A stretch of 64,000 nucleotides of DNA from SZAS-103 sp036496805 (GCA_036496805.1 DASXKN010000024.1:62001-126000); one strand, 5' to 3'; positions 36,674 to 44,782 are shown, numbered from the stretch's first letter. The notes: a model not told the origin generated them from the letters alone. Program-made: numbers and translations.

Positions 36674-37300
36674 ATGGCGCGCCAGACCAAGCAGCGCATC
36701 CTCGACGCCAGCCTCGCCCTGTTCAACGCGCAGGGCGAGCCGAACGTCACCACGAACCACATCGCCGACGATCTCGAGATCAGTCCCGGCAACCTGTACT
36801 ACCACTTCCGCAACAAGGACGACATCATCGAGCAGATCTTCGTGCGCTTCGAGGAGCGCATGGACAAGGCCCTGGTCGCGCCCGAGGATCGCCTGCCCGA
36901 GCTCGAGGACATCTGGCTGCAACTGCACCTGGTGTTCGAATGCATCTCCGAATACCGCTTCCTGTACCGCGACATCGTCGACATCCTCAGTCGCAACCGC
37001 ATGCTGCGGATGCGTTTCGCGCGCATCCTCAAGCGCGCCGCGGCGAGCGCCAGCGCGGTGATGAGGGGACTGGTGCGGAACGGCGCGATGCGCGCCTCGG
37101 CCGCCGAGATCGAGGCGACCGCGAACAACATCCTGGTGATCGCCACGTTCTGGATGAACTACGCCAGCGTGCGCGGCGACCGCGACGAGAACGCCTCGAT
37201 CCGCCACGGCATCGTGCAGGTGATGATGCTGATCGCGCCCTTCCTGCGCGATGCCGAGCGCCTGCACCTCAACAACCTCACCCGCGCCTACGGCGAGTGA
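36674..37300 (+). CDS. TetR-family regulator, PhaD-like
   Basis: 208 residues. The TetR helix-turn-helix covers 1-55, with RILDASLALFNAQGEPNVTTNHIADDLEISPGNLYYHFRNKDDI. The Q/GEPN and SPGNLYYHF wording, and the following EDIWLQLHLVFECISEYRFLYRDI, match PhaD, the regulator of PHA synthesis and phasin genes in Pseudomonas. The C-terminal ligand pocket probably senses an acyl-CoA-type intermediate. It sits between the acyl-CoA genes and a convergent phasin-like gene, which supports a role in lipid or PHA storage. Confidence 0.9.
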   Translation: MARQTKQRILDASLALFNAQGEPNVTTNHIADDLEISPGNLYYHFRNKDDIIEQIFVRFEERMDKALVAPEDRLPELEDIWLQLHLVFECISEYRFLYRDIVDILSRNRMLRMRFARILKRAAASASAVMRGLVRNGAMRASAAEIEATANNILVIATFWMNYASVRGDRDENASIRHGIVQVMMLIAPFLRDAERLHLNNLTRAYGE

Positions 37301-37316
37301 GTCGTCTGGTGCTTGT

Positions 37317-37461
37317 CCCTTCCCCCTCCGGGGGAAGGTGGCGCAAAGCGCCGGATGAGGGAAGGTCGTTGCTGATTGCGGAGGACGCGACGAGTGCGCA
37401 GCGAACCGGGGAAAGCTTTCCCTCATCCGCCCTTCGGGCACCTTCCCCCGGAGGGGGAAGG
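37317..37461. repeat. Inverted pair of intergenic GC-rich repeats
   Basis: Copy 1 (37317-37365) and an inverted copy 2 (37417-37461) share CCTTCCCCC...GGGGGAAGG and GGATGAGGGAAGG. Each contains its own perfect hairpin, and the pair can fold into one large stem around a 51-bp centre. It lies between the convergent TetR and phasin-like genes and can end transcription from both sides. Dispersed repeats of this wording are common between genes in Xanthomonadaceae. Confidence 0.85.
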
Positions 37462-37473
37462 CGAGCAGCGTAC

Positions 37474-37908
37474 TCAGGCCGCCTTGCGGGTCTTGCGCTT
37501 CGCGACGGCCTTCGACGCCTTGCGCGCACGCTTGGCCGGCACGGCCTTGGCCTTCGGCTTGAGTACCGTGATGCCGAGCCCGACCGTCACGTCGTCGAAC
37601 TTGCGCAGCAGCGGCCGCAGCCGCGATCCGACATCGGCGACGAACCCGTTGGCGGCGCTGGTCGCGCGCTTGCCCAGGCCGTTCGCGCGGGCGATCAGCT
37701 CGTCGCGGTAGCGGCCTCCGGTCTCGCCCAGGCCTTCGATCATGATGCCGGTGGCATCCGGCACGCGCCCGGCGATCGCGATCGCCTCGCTCAGGGCGTC
37801 GCCGGCATTCTTGCGGATCAGCGACATCGCGCCGATGCCGGCCAGCAGTACTTCGTGGGCGCTGGGACGTTCGCGGTTGACGGGCCTGGCTTCGATCGGG
37901 GTGCTCAT
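37474..37908 (-). CDS. Phasin-like protein with basic tail
   Basis: 144 residues from the ATG at 37908, which follows GAGG at a normal distance. The helical body (about 18-110) contains EVLLAGIGAMSLIRKNAGDALSEA, similar in pattern to the phasin core of the 28436 product (MAGVGAFSRAQEEG). The last 30 residues are Lys/Ala/Arg-rich (KAKAVPAKRARKASKAVAKR), like the nucleic-acid-binding tail of PhaF. The family assignment is inferred from this layout and from the PhaD-like regulator next door. Confidence 0.72.
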   Translation of the reverse strand: MSTPIEARPVNRERPSAHEVLLAGIGAMSLIRKNAGDALSEAIAIAGRVPDATGIMIEGLGETGGRYRDELIARANGLGKRATSAANGFVADVGSRLRPLLRKFDDVTVGLGITVLKPKAKAVPAKRARKASKAVAKRKTRKAA

Positions 37909-38133
37909 GGTTAACCTCGCAGTGCGTGGAATGGATGGAAGTTCGATCTGTCGGATCGCAGTATCCAAACAAGCGTTTGAGCAATGGCACTAGCAGGTAC
38001 GGCTGTACTGTCGAACTTCATCGCGGCCTTCGCCGGGAATCGTTCACTGCTTTCCCGCGGACCCGCGCGATCCGACCCGCTTGCCATCGCCACGCCGTGG
38101 CGACATGCTCGCAACCATCGCAAGGAGACCGTC

Positions 38134-38988
38134 ATGGCAGCCAAATCCAGTGCATGGGCCGCATTCCCGCACGCATCGAAGAGCTACGACTACGCGGGCG
38201 ACAAGCTGAAGTCCTCGTGGGGCGCGCTGCACGGGGGCGATTGCGAGCCCTTCCCCGACGCCAAGCGCGCCACCGCCCTGCTCAAGGCCGTCGCCAAGCC
38301 GCCGAAAGGCATCGACGCCGCCCAGCTTGCCGACTCCCTCCAGGAAGCCTGGCGCGCTTTTCACCGCGGCGATTTCCACGAAGCCTTCACCCTCGGTGAA
38401 GCGCTCGGACCGCTCGGCGCGTCGGTCGCCGTCAAGGCGCTGGGCATCCACGCGACCTACCTCGTGGACAACGCCGCCGAAAAGCTCAAACGCTTCGAAC
38501 AGGGCGTCGAGATCGCCGACAAGGCCGTCGCTGCCCTGCCCGACGAATTCAACTCCCACTACCGCAAGGCTTTCGTGCTGGGCCGCTACAGCCAGGGCAT
38601 CAGCATCGGCAAGGCGCTGACGATGGGCCTGGCCGGCAAGGTCAAGGTTGCGCTCGATGCCACCGTGGAACTCGCGCCCAAGCATGCCGAGGCGCATCTC
38701 GCGCTGGCGGTGTTCCACGCCGAGGTCATCAACAAGGTCGGCGCGATGATCGGCGGCCTCACCTACGGCGCCAAGGCCGCATCCGCCGAGTCGCACATCA
38801 AGACCGCGCTCAAGCTCACCCCGAACTCGCCGATCGCGCACGTCGAGCACGCCAACATGCTGCTGCTCCTGAAAGGCTCGAAAGGCGAGGATGCCGCCGC
38901 CGGCGAGTTCGAGAAGGCCACGAAACTCAAGCCGGTGGATGCGATGGAAAGGCTCGACCAGGAATACGCGCGCGCGCAGATCGAATAG
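38134..38988 (+). CDS. Tetratricopeptide-like helical repeat protein
   Basis: 284 residues, cytoplasmic, start fixed by AAGGAGA eight bases upstream. Repeated helix pairs are visible: AWRAFHRGDFHEAFTLGEAL, AVKALGIHATYLVDNAAEKLKRFEQGVEIADKAVAALPDEF, and VHVEHANMLLLL-like segments with KLTPNSPIAHVEHA and ATKLKPVDAMERLDQE, in TPR style. TPR proteins mediate protein contacts; the partner is unknown. It stands downstream of a phasin-like gene but on the opposite strand. Confidence 0.78.
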   Translation: MAAKSSAWAAFPHASKSYDYAGDKLKSSWGALHGGDCEPFPDAKRATALLKAVAKPPKGIDAAQLADSLQEAWRAFHRGDFHEAFTLGEALGPLGASVAVKALGIHATYLVDNAAEKLKRFEQGVEIADKAVAALPDEFNSHYRKAFVLGRYSQGISIGKALTMGLAGKVKVALDATVELAPKHAEAHLALAVFHAEVINKVGAMIGGLTYGAKAASAESHIKTALKLTPNSPIAHVEHANMLLLLKGSKGEDAAAGEFEKATKLKPVDAMERLDQEYARAQIE

Positions 38989-39009
38989 CGCCGCGGTATA
39001 GCGAAGGCA

Positions 39010-40032
39010 TCAGTGCGGCTTGGGCTGCTGCTCGTCCTTGGCCGCATCGACCGCGCGCACGGCTTCCAGCAGGCGTTCGCCGAGCAGCAATTGCCCGCGC
39101 ATCGAAAGGTGGGTGTCGTTCGGGAAGTAGAAGTCCCGCACCTTGTCCTTGAGCGGGACGCTCCAGGCGAAAAGGTCTGGTCCGAGGCCGGAACGCGCGA
39201 AGGCGTCCACGAAGCCGCGCGAATGCTCCGGCTCCAGGTAGACCGTCGTCTTGTTCGGGATCACGGCCCACAGGAACTTGCGCGTCGGGTGCGCGGCATC
39301 GAAGGCACGGATCGCATCGACGTCGGCCGCGACCAGGGCACGGTTGCGTTCGTCGTCGTGGTCGAACAGCGCCTTGGCGCAGAACGCGTTGCTGAATCGC
39401 TTGCAGCCTTCCGGCACCGGGCGCACCAGCGTGCTCTTGTAGGCCCAGACCGGATGCGCGGACTGCCTTGCCTTGCGCGAGTGGAGCCAGGTCAGCACGC
39501 CCGAGGAGATCTTGGACTGCCAGTTCAGCGCGAAGCCCGGAACGGCTTCCGGGTAGGTCAGGTACGGCTTCACGTCCGACCTGAAGGCCTCCTTCATGCG
39601 CGCGCAGCGTCGCGTGTTCTCGATCCGCTCGGGCAGCAGGCGCTCCACGCTCTCGATCACCACGAGGCGGCCGTGGAACCCGCTTCCCGCAACCCAGCTG
39701 TCGAAATCGGCGCACAGCGTTTCGTCGATCTGGACCCAGTACACGGTGGCGATCCTGTAGCCGCTGCGTGCGAGGACGGACTGCCAGAAGTAAGACATCG
39801 AGAAGCTGTCGCCGACCACGAGCACGTCCGCTTCGGAGGGCGGCACGCCGCGCAGCCACTTCGCGTCGACGTGCGGCTGGGCGATGCGCCAGCCGTAGTC
39901 GCTTTCCGACAGCAGCCCCGTGCGCGCGAGGTCGCCATAAGGCACCGGCGTGAGCAGGGCGATCACCAGCAACGCCGTGATGGCCGCGAAGCCGGTCGCG
40001 AAGATCGTCAACCACAGGCGCGCGGGCGACAT
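39010..40032 (-). CDS. AlgX/AlgJ-like SGNH acetyl-esterase/transferase
   Basis: 340 residues. One N-terminal membrane anchor (about 8-29) is followed by a periplasmic SGNH-hydrolase-like domain. The nucleophile block VVGDSFSMS holds G74-D75-S76, and the catalytic acid-base motif is D306-T-H308 in NDTHLSMRGQ. In alginate-type systems the MBOAT partner moves acetyl across the membrane and this protein puts it on the polysaccharide. The gene starts 1 bp after the MBOAT stop, so the two are an operon. The target glycan is unknown. Confidence 0.88.
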   Translation of the reverse strand: MSPARLWLTIFATGFAAITALLVIALLTPVPYGDLARTGLLSESDYGWRIAQPHVDAKWLRGVPPSEADVLVVGDSFSMSYFWQSVLARSGYRIATVYWVQIDETLCADFDSWVAGSGFHGRLVVIESVERLLPERIENTRRCARMKEAFRSDVKPYLTYPEAVPGFALNWQSKISSGVLTWLHSRKARQSAHPVWAYKSTLVRPVPEGCKRFSNAFCAKALFDHDDERNRALVAADVDAIRAFDAAHPTRKFLWAVIPNKTTVYLEPEHSRGFVDAFARSGLGPDLFAWSVPLKDKVRDFYFPNDTHLSMRGQLLLGERLLEAVRAVDAAKDEQQPKPH

Positions 40033-40033
40033 G

Positions 40034-41524
40034 TCAGAACTGGTAGTAGATGAAGGGGCTGTAGGAACCCAGCCGCGAGACGCTGAAACCCAGCAGCACC
40101 ACGGTCAGCACCGCCATCGCAGCGGTCGCGAACCGGAGCGCGCGCGGCCGGCCCGCGAGCGCCTGCACCTGCGGCACCCAGCCCAGCAGCGAGATCGCGG
40201 GCGGCAGCGCCAGGCACACGAACAGTCCGGCGCCGAGCTTCAGGTAGAACTCGCGAAGGTGGAACGGCAGGTCGACGTATTCGTGGAAGGGCTTGCCGTG
40301 CGCGTGCAGGCCGAACAGCGACTTGTACACGTTGACCGCGTCGCCGAAGGATTCTGCGCGGAACACGACCCAGGCCATCATCACGCACAGGAAAGTCAAC
40401 GCCCACCCCGCGACCCGGCGCAGGCGCGCGGCCCCGGCGGCAGCGCCGAAGCGATCGCTCCACAGGTGGTTGATCACGAGGTAGGCGCCATGCAACCCGC
40501 CCCAGGCGACATAGGTCCACGACGCGCCGTGCCAGAGGCCGCCGAGCAGCATCGTCGCCAGCAGGTTGAGGTAGCGCCGGCGCGGACCCTTGCGGTTGCC
40601 CCCGAGCGGGATGTAGAGGTAGTCGCGCAGGAAGGTCGAGAGCGAGATGTGCCAGCGCCGCCAGAATTCGATGATGTCCGTCGACTGGTAGGGCGAGGCG
40701 AAGTTGAGCGGCAACCGCACGTTGAGGCACCACGACATGCCGACCGCCATATCCGAGTAGCCCGAGAAGTCGAAGTAGATCTGCATCGTGTACGCGAGCA
40801 CGCCCAGCCATGCCGATGCGAGGCCGGGCATGGTGCCGTGGTGCACGCCGTCGAACACGAGGTCCGCGTACGCGCCCATGGCATCGCCCACGAGCAGCTT
40901 CTTGGCGAGGCCGAAGACGAAGATCGACAGGCCCTGCGAAATCCGGTCGGCGTCGGCGCGGTAGGTCGAGCGCTCGGCGAATTGCGGCATCATCTGGGCG
41001 TGGTGCAGTACGGGTCCGGCGACCAGGTGCGGGAAATAGGTCACGAACAGCGCGTAGTGCATGAAATCGGGCTCGCGCACCTTGCCCTGCCAGCAATCGA
41101 CCAGGAAGGCGATCTGAGTGAAGGTGTAGAACGAGATGCCGATCGGCAGCGCGATGCGCAGCAACGGCAACGCGTGCAGTCCGGCTGACTCGAAGACGGC
41201 GTTGGCGTTGCCGATCAGGAAGTCGGCGTACTTGAAGACCGCCAGCACGCCCAGGTCGACCGCCAGGGCGACGACGAGCAGGCGCTTGCGCCGCGCATCG
41301 CCGCGCGAGGGATCCGGCACGAGTCGCGAGCCGGCCCAGAAGTTGAAGCCGATGGAGGCGACCAGCAACGGGATCGCCCACACGCTCCACCAGCCGTAGA
41401 AGAACAGCGATGCGAGCACCAGGAATCCCCCGGCCGCGCGCACGTTGCGCCTGCCGAGCAGGAAGAATCCGGCGAGGACGAACGGGAAAAAGAAGAAGAT
41501 GAACGCGTACGAGTTGAACAGCAT
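40034..41524 (-). CDS. MBOAT family O-acyltransferase (AlgI-like)
   Basis: 496 residues, polytopic inner-membrane protein. It opens MLFNSYAFIFFFFPFVLAGFF, the usual AlgI-type start, which fixes 41524; the frame stays open to 41770 through the tRNA repeat, which is rejected. Typical blocks: GISFYTFTQIAFLVDCWQG, FPHLVAGPVLHH, YFDFSGYSDMAVGM, and the active-site histidine in GGLWHGASWTYVAWGGLHG. It passes acetyl groups to a periplasmic partner (next gene) for glycan O-acetylation. It lies directly at the left edge of the integrated element, which now separates it from wecA. Confidence 0.94.
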   Translation of the reverse strand: MLFNSYAFIFFFFPFVLAGFFLLGRRNVRAAGGFLVLASLFFYGWWSVWAIPLLVASIGFNFWAGSRLVPDPSRGDARRKRLLVVALAVDLGVLAVFKYADFLIGNANAVFESAGLHALPLLRIALPIGISFYTFTQIAFLVDCWQGKVREPDFMHYALFVTYFPHLVAGPVLHHAQMMPQFAERSTYRADADRISQGLSIFVFGLAKKLLVGDAMGAYADLVFDGVHHGTMPGLASAWLGVLAYTMQIYFDFSGYSDMAVGMSWCLNVRLPLNFASPYQSTDIIEFWRRWHISLSTFLRDYLYIPLGGNRKGPRRRYLNLLATMLLGGLWHGASWTYVAWGGLHGAYLVINHLWSDRFGAAAGAARLRRVAGWALTFLCVMMAWVVFRAESFGDAVNVYKSLFGLHAHGKPFHEYVDLPFHLREFYLKLGAGLFVCLALPPAISLLGWVPQVQALAGRPRALRFATAAMAVLTVVLLGFSVSRLGSYSPFIYYQF

Positions 41525-41607
41525 CGCTGCGCGCCCCTGTGCTGCCCGGCCTGCGACCGGACGTCCCCATCGCCAGGCCTCAGCCTGGCTTCCCCCTGCG
41601 CGCCGAC

Positions 41608-41650
41608 GGATGCGCCGGACCCCTGTCGCTCCCCAGCGACAGGCGCATCC
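41608..41650 (-). terminator. Nested hairpin, probable original terminator of tRNA-Val
   Basis: A perfect inner stem CTGTCGCT / AGCGACAG (loop CCCC) sits inside an outer stem GGATGCGCC / GGCGCATCC. It lies 30 bp downstream (minus-strand sense) of the displaced tRNA-Val 3' end at 41680-41725. Before insertion it would have followed the tRNA directly. Confidence 0.55.
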
Positions 41651-41679
41651 GCGCCGGAAGGCTTCCGTGACTGGTCGAA

Positions 41680-41725
41680 ATGGTGGGCGGTACAGGGCTT
41701 GAACCTGTGACCCCTGCCGTGTGAA
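41680..41725. repeat. Left attachment site (displaced tRNA-Val 3' end)
   Basis: 46 bases identical to 48353-48398, covering the tRNA-Val 3' end through CCA, the T arm and the variable region up to the anticodon loop. Identity stops at 41726. The anticodon-loop boundary is a common crossover point for tyrosine integrases. Confidence 0.93.
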
Positions 41726-41810
41726 GGCCGGGATATGACGTTCGCGGCCGTTCGCACACATCCAACCCATTGTTTCTAATTGGGTGTGTACAGTTGCGAA
41801 CTGCTACGGA

Positions 41811-41830
41811 TTTCCATACTCTTTCCACAC
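41811..41830 (+). promoter_or_regulatory. Left pair of putative integrase arm-type sites
   Basis: TTTCCATAC (41811-41819) and TTTCCACAC (41822-41830), start-to-start 11 bp, just before the integrase gene. The same 9-mer pair with the same spacing and orientation occurs at the right end (48299 and 48310). Confidence 0.65.
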
Positions 41831-41862
41831 TGCCAATTTAACGCAGCTTGGGGAGCTTGGAA

Positions 41863-43053
41863 ATGGCGCGCCGCACCGAATCGAAGTCCGTCACTGTTGA
41901 CCTCAGAACCGTAGACAGGCGCGAGAAGCTGAAGCCTCGCCCGAGCAAGGAGCCGTACTGGCAGCCGTTATCCGCCGGGCAATATCTGGGCTTTCGGCCT
42001 TCGACCGTGGGCGCGACGGGGACTTGGCTGGCCCGCTTCTACGATGGCGACACCGGCAAGAAGCCGAACAAGACGCTGGGCGGCTTCGGCACTCTGCCAG
42101 CGAACAAGCGGTTCGACGCCGCGAAGAGAGAAGCCGAGGCATGGTTTAAGCATCTGTCGCACGGCGGTTCCACCGATGACGTGACGGTCAAGCAGGCGTG
42201 CGAAGCCTATGCAGAGGGGAGCACGGACGCAGCGGCCCGATTCCGGCGGCGCGTATATTCCGACCCTATCGCCAAGGTCAAATTGACCAAGCTCTCGAAA
42301 GAACATGTCCGCCAGTGGCGCAAGCGGCTGGCAGCAACGCCCGCCATAGTTGCCCTCCGCAAAGTAGCGAGCGAATCCCAGACTCGGTCACGTACAGATG
42401 CTAGCGTGAACCGCGACATGACCGCGCTGCGGGCTGCGCTGAACGCCGCGAAGGCACGCGACGAAGTGACCACGGACGCGGCATGGGTCGTCCCTCTGAA
42501 GCCGATCGAGGGCGCGGGCAAACGCCGCAACGTCTATTTGGACAGGGAACAGCGGCGTGCATTGCTATCTGCCTTGCCGGTAGATGCAGGGGCTTTTGTG
42601 AAGGGGCTTTGCCTGCTGCCGTTGCGACCGGGCGCGCTAGCCGGGCTGACCGTGGGTGACTTCGACAAGCGGCGGAAGGAGTTGGTCGTCGGCAAAGATA
42701 AGCAGGGTGCGGACCGGCGGATTTTGGTTCCTGACATGGTGGGTACTCTCCTCACGGATCAATCGAAAAACAAGTTACCCGCCGCCCCATTGTTCGCGCG
42801 CGCAGACGGAAAGGCATGGGACAAAGACTCATGGAAATACCCCATCAAGGACGCCGCCAAGGCAGCAGGACTCCCGGTTGCGACTACGGCCTACACATTG
42901 CGACATTCCGCCATTACAGACTTGGTGACTGGCGGGCTTGATCTGCTAACCGTGGCAATCCTGTCCGGCACCTCGTGGAAGATGATTCAAGACCACTACG
43001 GGCACCTGCAACAAGAGCGCGCAGCGGCTGCGCTGGCAGCTCTAGCTCTGTGA
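41863..43053 (+). CDS. Tyrosine recombinase / integrase
   Basis: 396 residues from the ATG at 41863 (a Shine-Dalgarno-like GGGAG lies 9 bases upstream). The arm-binding and core-binding parts occupy about 1-230. Catalytic residues: R255 in LLPLRPGALAGL (box I), R347 and H348 in TLRHSAITDL, and nucleophile Y379 in MIQDHYGHL. The usual GH before the nucleophile helix is replaced by GT (LSGTSWKMI). It catalyses integration into the tRNA-Val gene; the displaced att copy lies 138 bp before it. Confidence 0.95.
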   Translation: MARRTESKSVTVDLRTVDRREKLKPRPSKEPYWQPLSAGQYLGFRPSTVGATGTWLARFYDGDTGKKPNKTLGGFGTLPANKRFDAAKREAEAWFKHLSHGGSTDDVTVKQACEAYAEGSTDAAARFRRRVYSDPIAKVKLTKLSKEHVRQWRKRLAATPAIVALRKVASESQTRSRTDASVNRDMTALRAALNAAKARDEVTTDAAWVVPLKPIEGAGKRRNVYLDREQRRALLSALPVDAGAFVKGLCLLPLRPGALAGLTVGDFDKRRKELVVGKDKQGADRRILVPDMVGTLLTDQSKNKLPAAPLFARADGKAWDKDSWKYPIKDAAKAAGLPVATTAYTLRHSAITDLVTGGLDLLTVAILSGTSWKMIQDHYGHLQQERAAAALAALAL

Positions 43054-43072
43054 CATAAATCCGAGGGGACGT

Positions 43073-43270
43073 ATGACGACGCAGGTATTGAAGGACAGCG
43101 GCCATAGAATTCTTGGCTACGTCGAGACCCGGTCAGACGGAACCCAAGTCGTGACCGACTCGGCCCATCGCATTAAAGGCTACTTCGAGCCGACGACGAA
43201 CTACACGAAGGACAGTGCTCACCGTGTCGTTGCCTACGGCAACGTGCTCTCGCTGCTCTTGAAGCCATAG
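43073..43270 (+). CDS. Small protein of three DSxHRxxGY-type repeats
   Basis: 65 residues made almost wholly of three repeats of about 19-22 residues: KDSGHRILGYVET, TDSAHRIKGYFEP and KDSAHRVVAYGN. Each unit would give two short beta strands. The pattern resembles the repeats of small proteins annotated as 4-fold beta-flower; that link is from memory and tentative. It starts 19 bp after the integrase stop, so it may be in the same transcript. Function unknown. Confidence 0.7.
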   Translation: MTTQVLKDSGHRILGYVETRSDGTQVVTDSAHRIKGYFEPTTNYTKDSAHRVVAYGNVLSLLLKP

Positions 43271-43288
43271 AGGCGGGCCCTTCTTGGC

Positions 43289-43525
43289 CTAATCCGGCGG
43301 CTGCAACAACGCAGCAGGCGTCACCTTAAGCGCACCCGCGAGACGATGGATGTTGAGCAGGGCGATGTTTCGCTGACCGCGCTCCACCCCGCCAAGGTAG
43401 CTGCGTGCGAGGCCGCTTTCGAGCGCTAGCCGCTCCTGCGACCAGTCCCGCACCTTGCGTAACTGGATCAGTCGCTGTCCGAATACGATTCGCGGATCAG
43501 CGGTCTTGGAGGTGGTCTTCGGCAT
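43289..43525 (-). CDS. XRE-family repressor-like protein
   Basis: 78 residues, a single Cro/CI-type helix-turn-helix (about 14-70: FGQRLIQLRKVRDWSQERLALESGLARSYLGGVERGQRNIALLNIHRLAGALKV). A short C-terminus ends in LLQPPD. Convergent with the small repeat protein and divergent from the exported-protein gene at 43773. Palindromic sequences lie upstream (43565-43614). It is the likely master repressor of the element. Confidence 0.92.
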   Translation of the reverse strand: MPKTTSKTADPRIVFGQRLIQLRKVRDWSQERLALESGLARSYLGGVERGQRNIALLNIHRLAGALKVTPAALLQPPD

Positions 43526-43563
43526 CCCCGGATGCTAGGGGTGCCCGCACTATCAGGCCACGC

Positions 43564-43614
43564 TCGATAGGTACACGTCCTATAGGTGACAATCCCAATT
43601 ACGCGTGGTAATTG
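43564..43614. promoter_or_regulatory. Paired palindromes upstream of the XRE gene
   Basis: A perfect inverted repeat CAATTAC-GCGTG-GTAATTG is at 43596-43614. A second, shorter one (ATAGG, 7 bases, CCTAT) lies near 43567-43583. Both are between the divergent XRE gene (start 43525) and the 43773 gene, so they are candidate operators. Which protein binds is inferred. Confidence 0.55.
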
Positions 43615-43772
43615 AACTGGTACTCATAGCGGTCACTGGAACGAAGGGGGCGGCCGCGTGCTGACCCATAAAAGAAGCAGCATGCCAGTCTGCTTGAGAA
43701 CAGCGAAGAAGAATGACCGCGCTCACTGGGCGGCAGTGACATCTATTCGATCATCAATCGGGGGGGAGATTC

Positions 43773-44732
43773 ATGATGAAGACGTGCCTTGCAATCGCAA
43801 CATCTATCGCGCTTGTACCGTGCCTAGCCAGCGCTACCGGTCCATCTCCCACGGAGGTACACGGCGACTTCATTTACGGCAATGACAGTGATGCCGGCCT
43901 GATACTGAAAATCTGCCCTGACGCGACATCTCGACGTTCAAATCCAGTTCTCGCGCAGCATGAATGCTTCATTGCGAGAAATATCGCAGCAATGTCCAAT
44001 AAATTGTCCGCAACACTTGGCATCAAAGAGCCGCAGACCGGCAATGATGCAGACACCTATTGCGATGCTTACAACGGGAACGGAATCTTCTCCTTCTCTG
44101 CCTTCAACGTGAGAAAGACGACCGGCGAGGAAGGCGGACAAATAATAGTCGCTGACGCGAATATCGACTCAGTCAGAGAGCTAAATCTAGTCAGTAAAGA
44201 GTGCGAGACATTGGACGATGCAAAAGCGGGAAGACCACCACAAACAATTAAGATATCGGGTACACCACCCGCCTCGTCTCCTGAGATTGTTGTTGCAGAG
44301 CCAGGAGAGCCATCCGCGCCGGCTAATCAATCTCATAGTCCGGCGGCGACTGCTAGTTTCGTAAAGGCCGGCATGGTTAGCAACTGTCCTCTCATCTCGG
44401 GTCTGCCGGTCTGCTACGTTCCCTATGCACTATATGGCCTTTACGTGATTTCCCGTATCAATCCGCAAGGCATGTCGTCCTCTCGTTCGCCCTCGTCAAC
44501 CAGCACAACCAGCACAACCAGCACAACCACCGCCATTTCCCGGCCCCCTGAAATGAGTGAATCTGAAGCCCTAGAATGTCAAACACACGCATATGAAATA
44601 AATGTTCAAGTAAAAGTATCGGCCAATTTGGCACCAATGTTCGGCAGGCAGTTTGCTGTGAATAATGTTATGAAATATGCGAGGGAACATAATATCTCAG
44701 AAAAATGCGTCTATTCGCTTTTGGGCGGCTAA
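43773..44732 (+). CDS. Exported protein with Ser/Thr linker, element-encoded
   Basis: 319 residues. A signal peptide (MMKTCLAIATSIALVPCLASA) is preceded by GGGGGAGA. Domain-like part 1 (about 25-150) has several cysteines. A Pro/Ser-rich linker, a short hydrophobic segment (about 205-228, LPVCYVPYALYGLYVISRI), a Ser/Thr stretch encoded by three exact 9-bp units (CAGCACAAC at 44501-44527), and a C-terminal Cys-containing part follow. AT-richer than the host. Not recognised. The architecture (exported, two Cys-rich ends, flexible linker) would suit a surface-binding protein, but that is a guess. Confidence 0.68.
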   Translation: MMKTCLAIATSIALVPCLASATGPSPTEVHGDFIYGNDSDAGLILKICPDATSRRSNPVLAQHECFIARNIAAMSNKLSATLGIKEPQTGNDADTYCDAYNGNGIFSFSAFNVRKTTGEEGGQIIVADANIDSVRELNLVSKECETLDDAKAGRPPQTIKISGTPPASSPEIVVAEPGEPSAPANQSHSPAATASFVKAGMVSNCPLISGLPVCYVPYALYGLYVISRINPQGMSSSRSPSSTSTTSTTSTTTAISRPPEMSESEALECQTHAYEINVQVKVSANLAPMFGRQFAVNNVMKYAREHNISEKCVYSLLGG

Positions 44733-44782
44733 TACCACAATCCTTGACTGCAAAATTGTACGATCAATAGAAGGAATCGGCC

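Noticed and set aside
41680..41725. A second, complete tRNA-Val at the left junction
   Set aside because: Only the 3' 46 bases match. The 5' acceptor and D arm are missing, so it is an att remnant.
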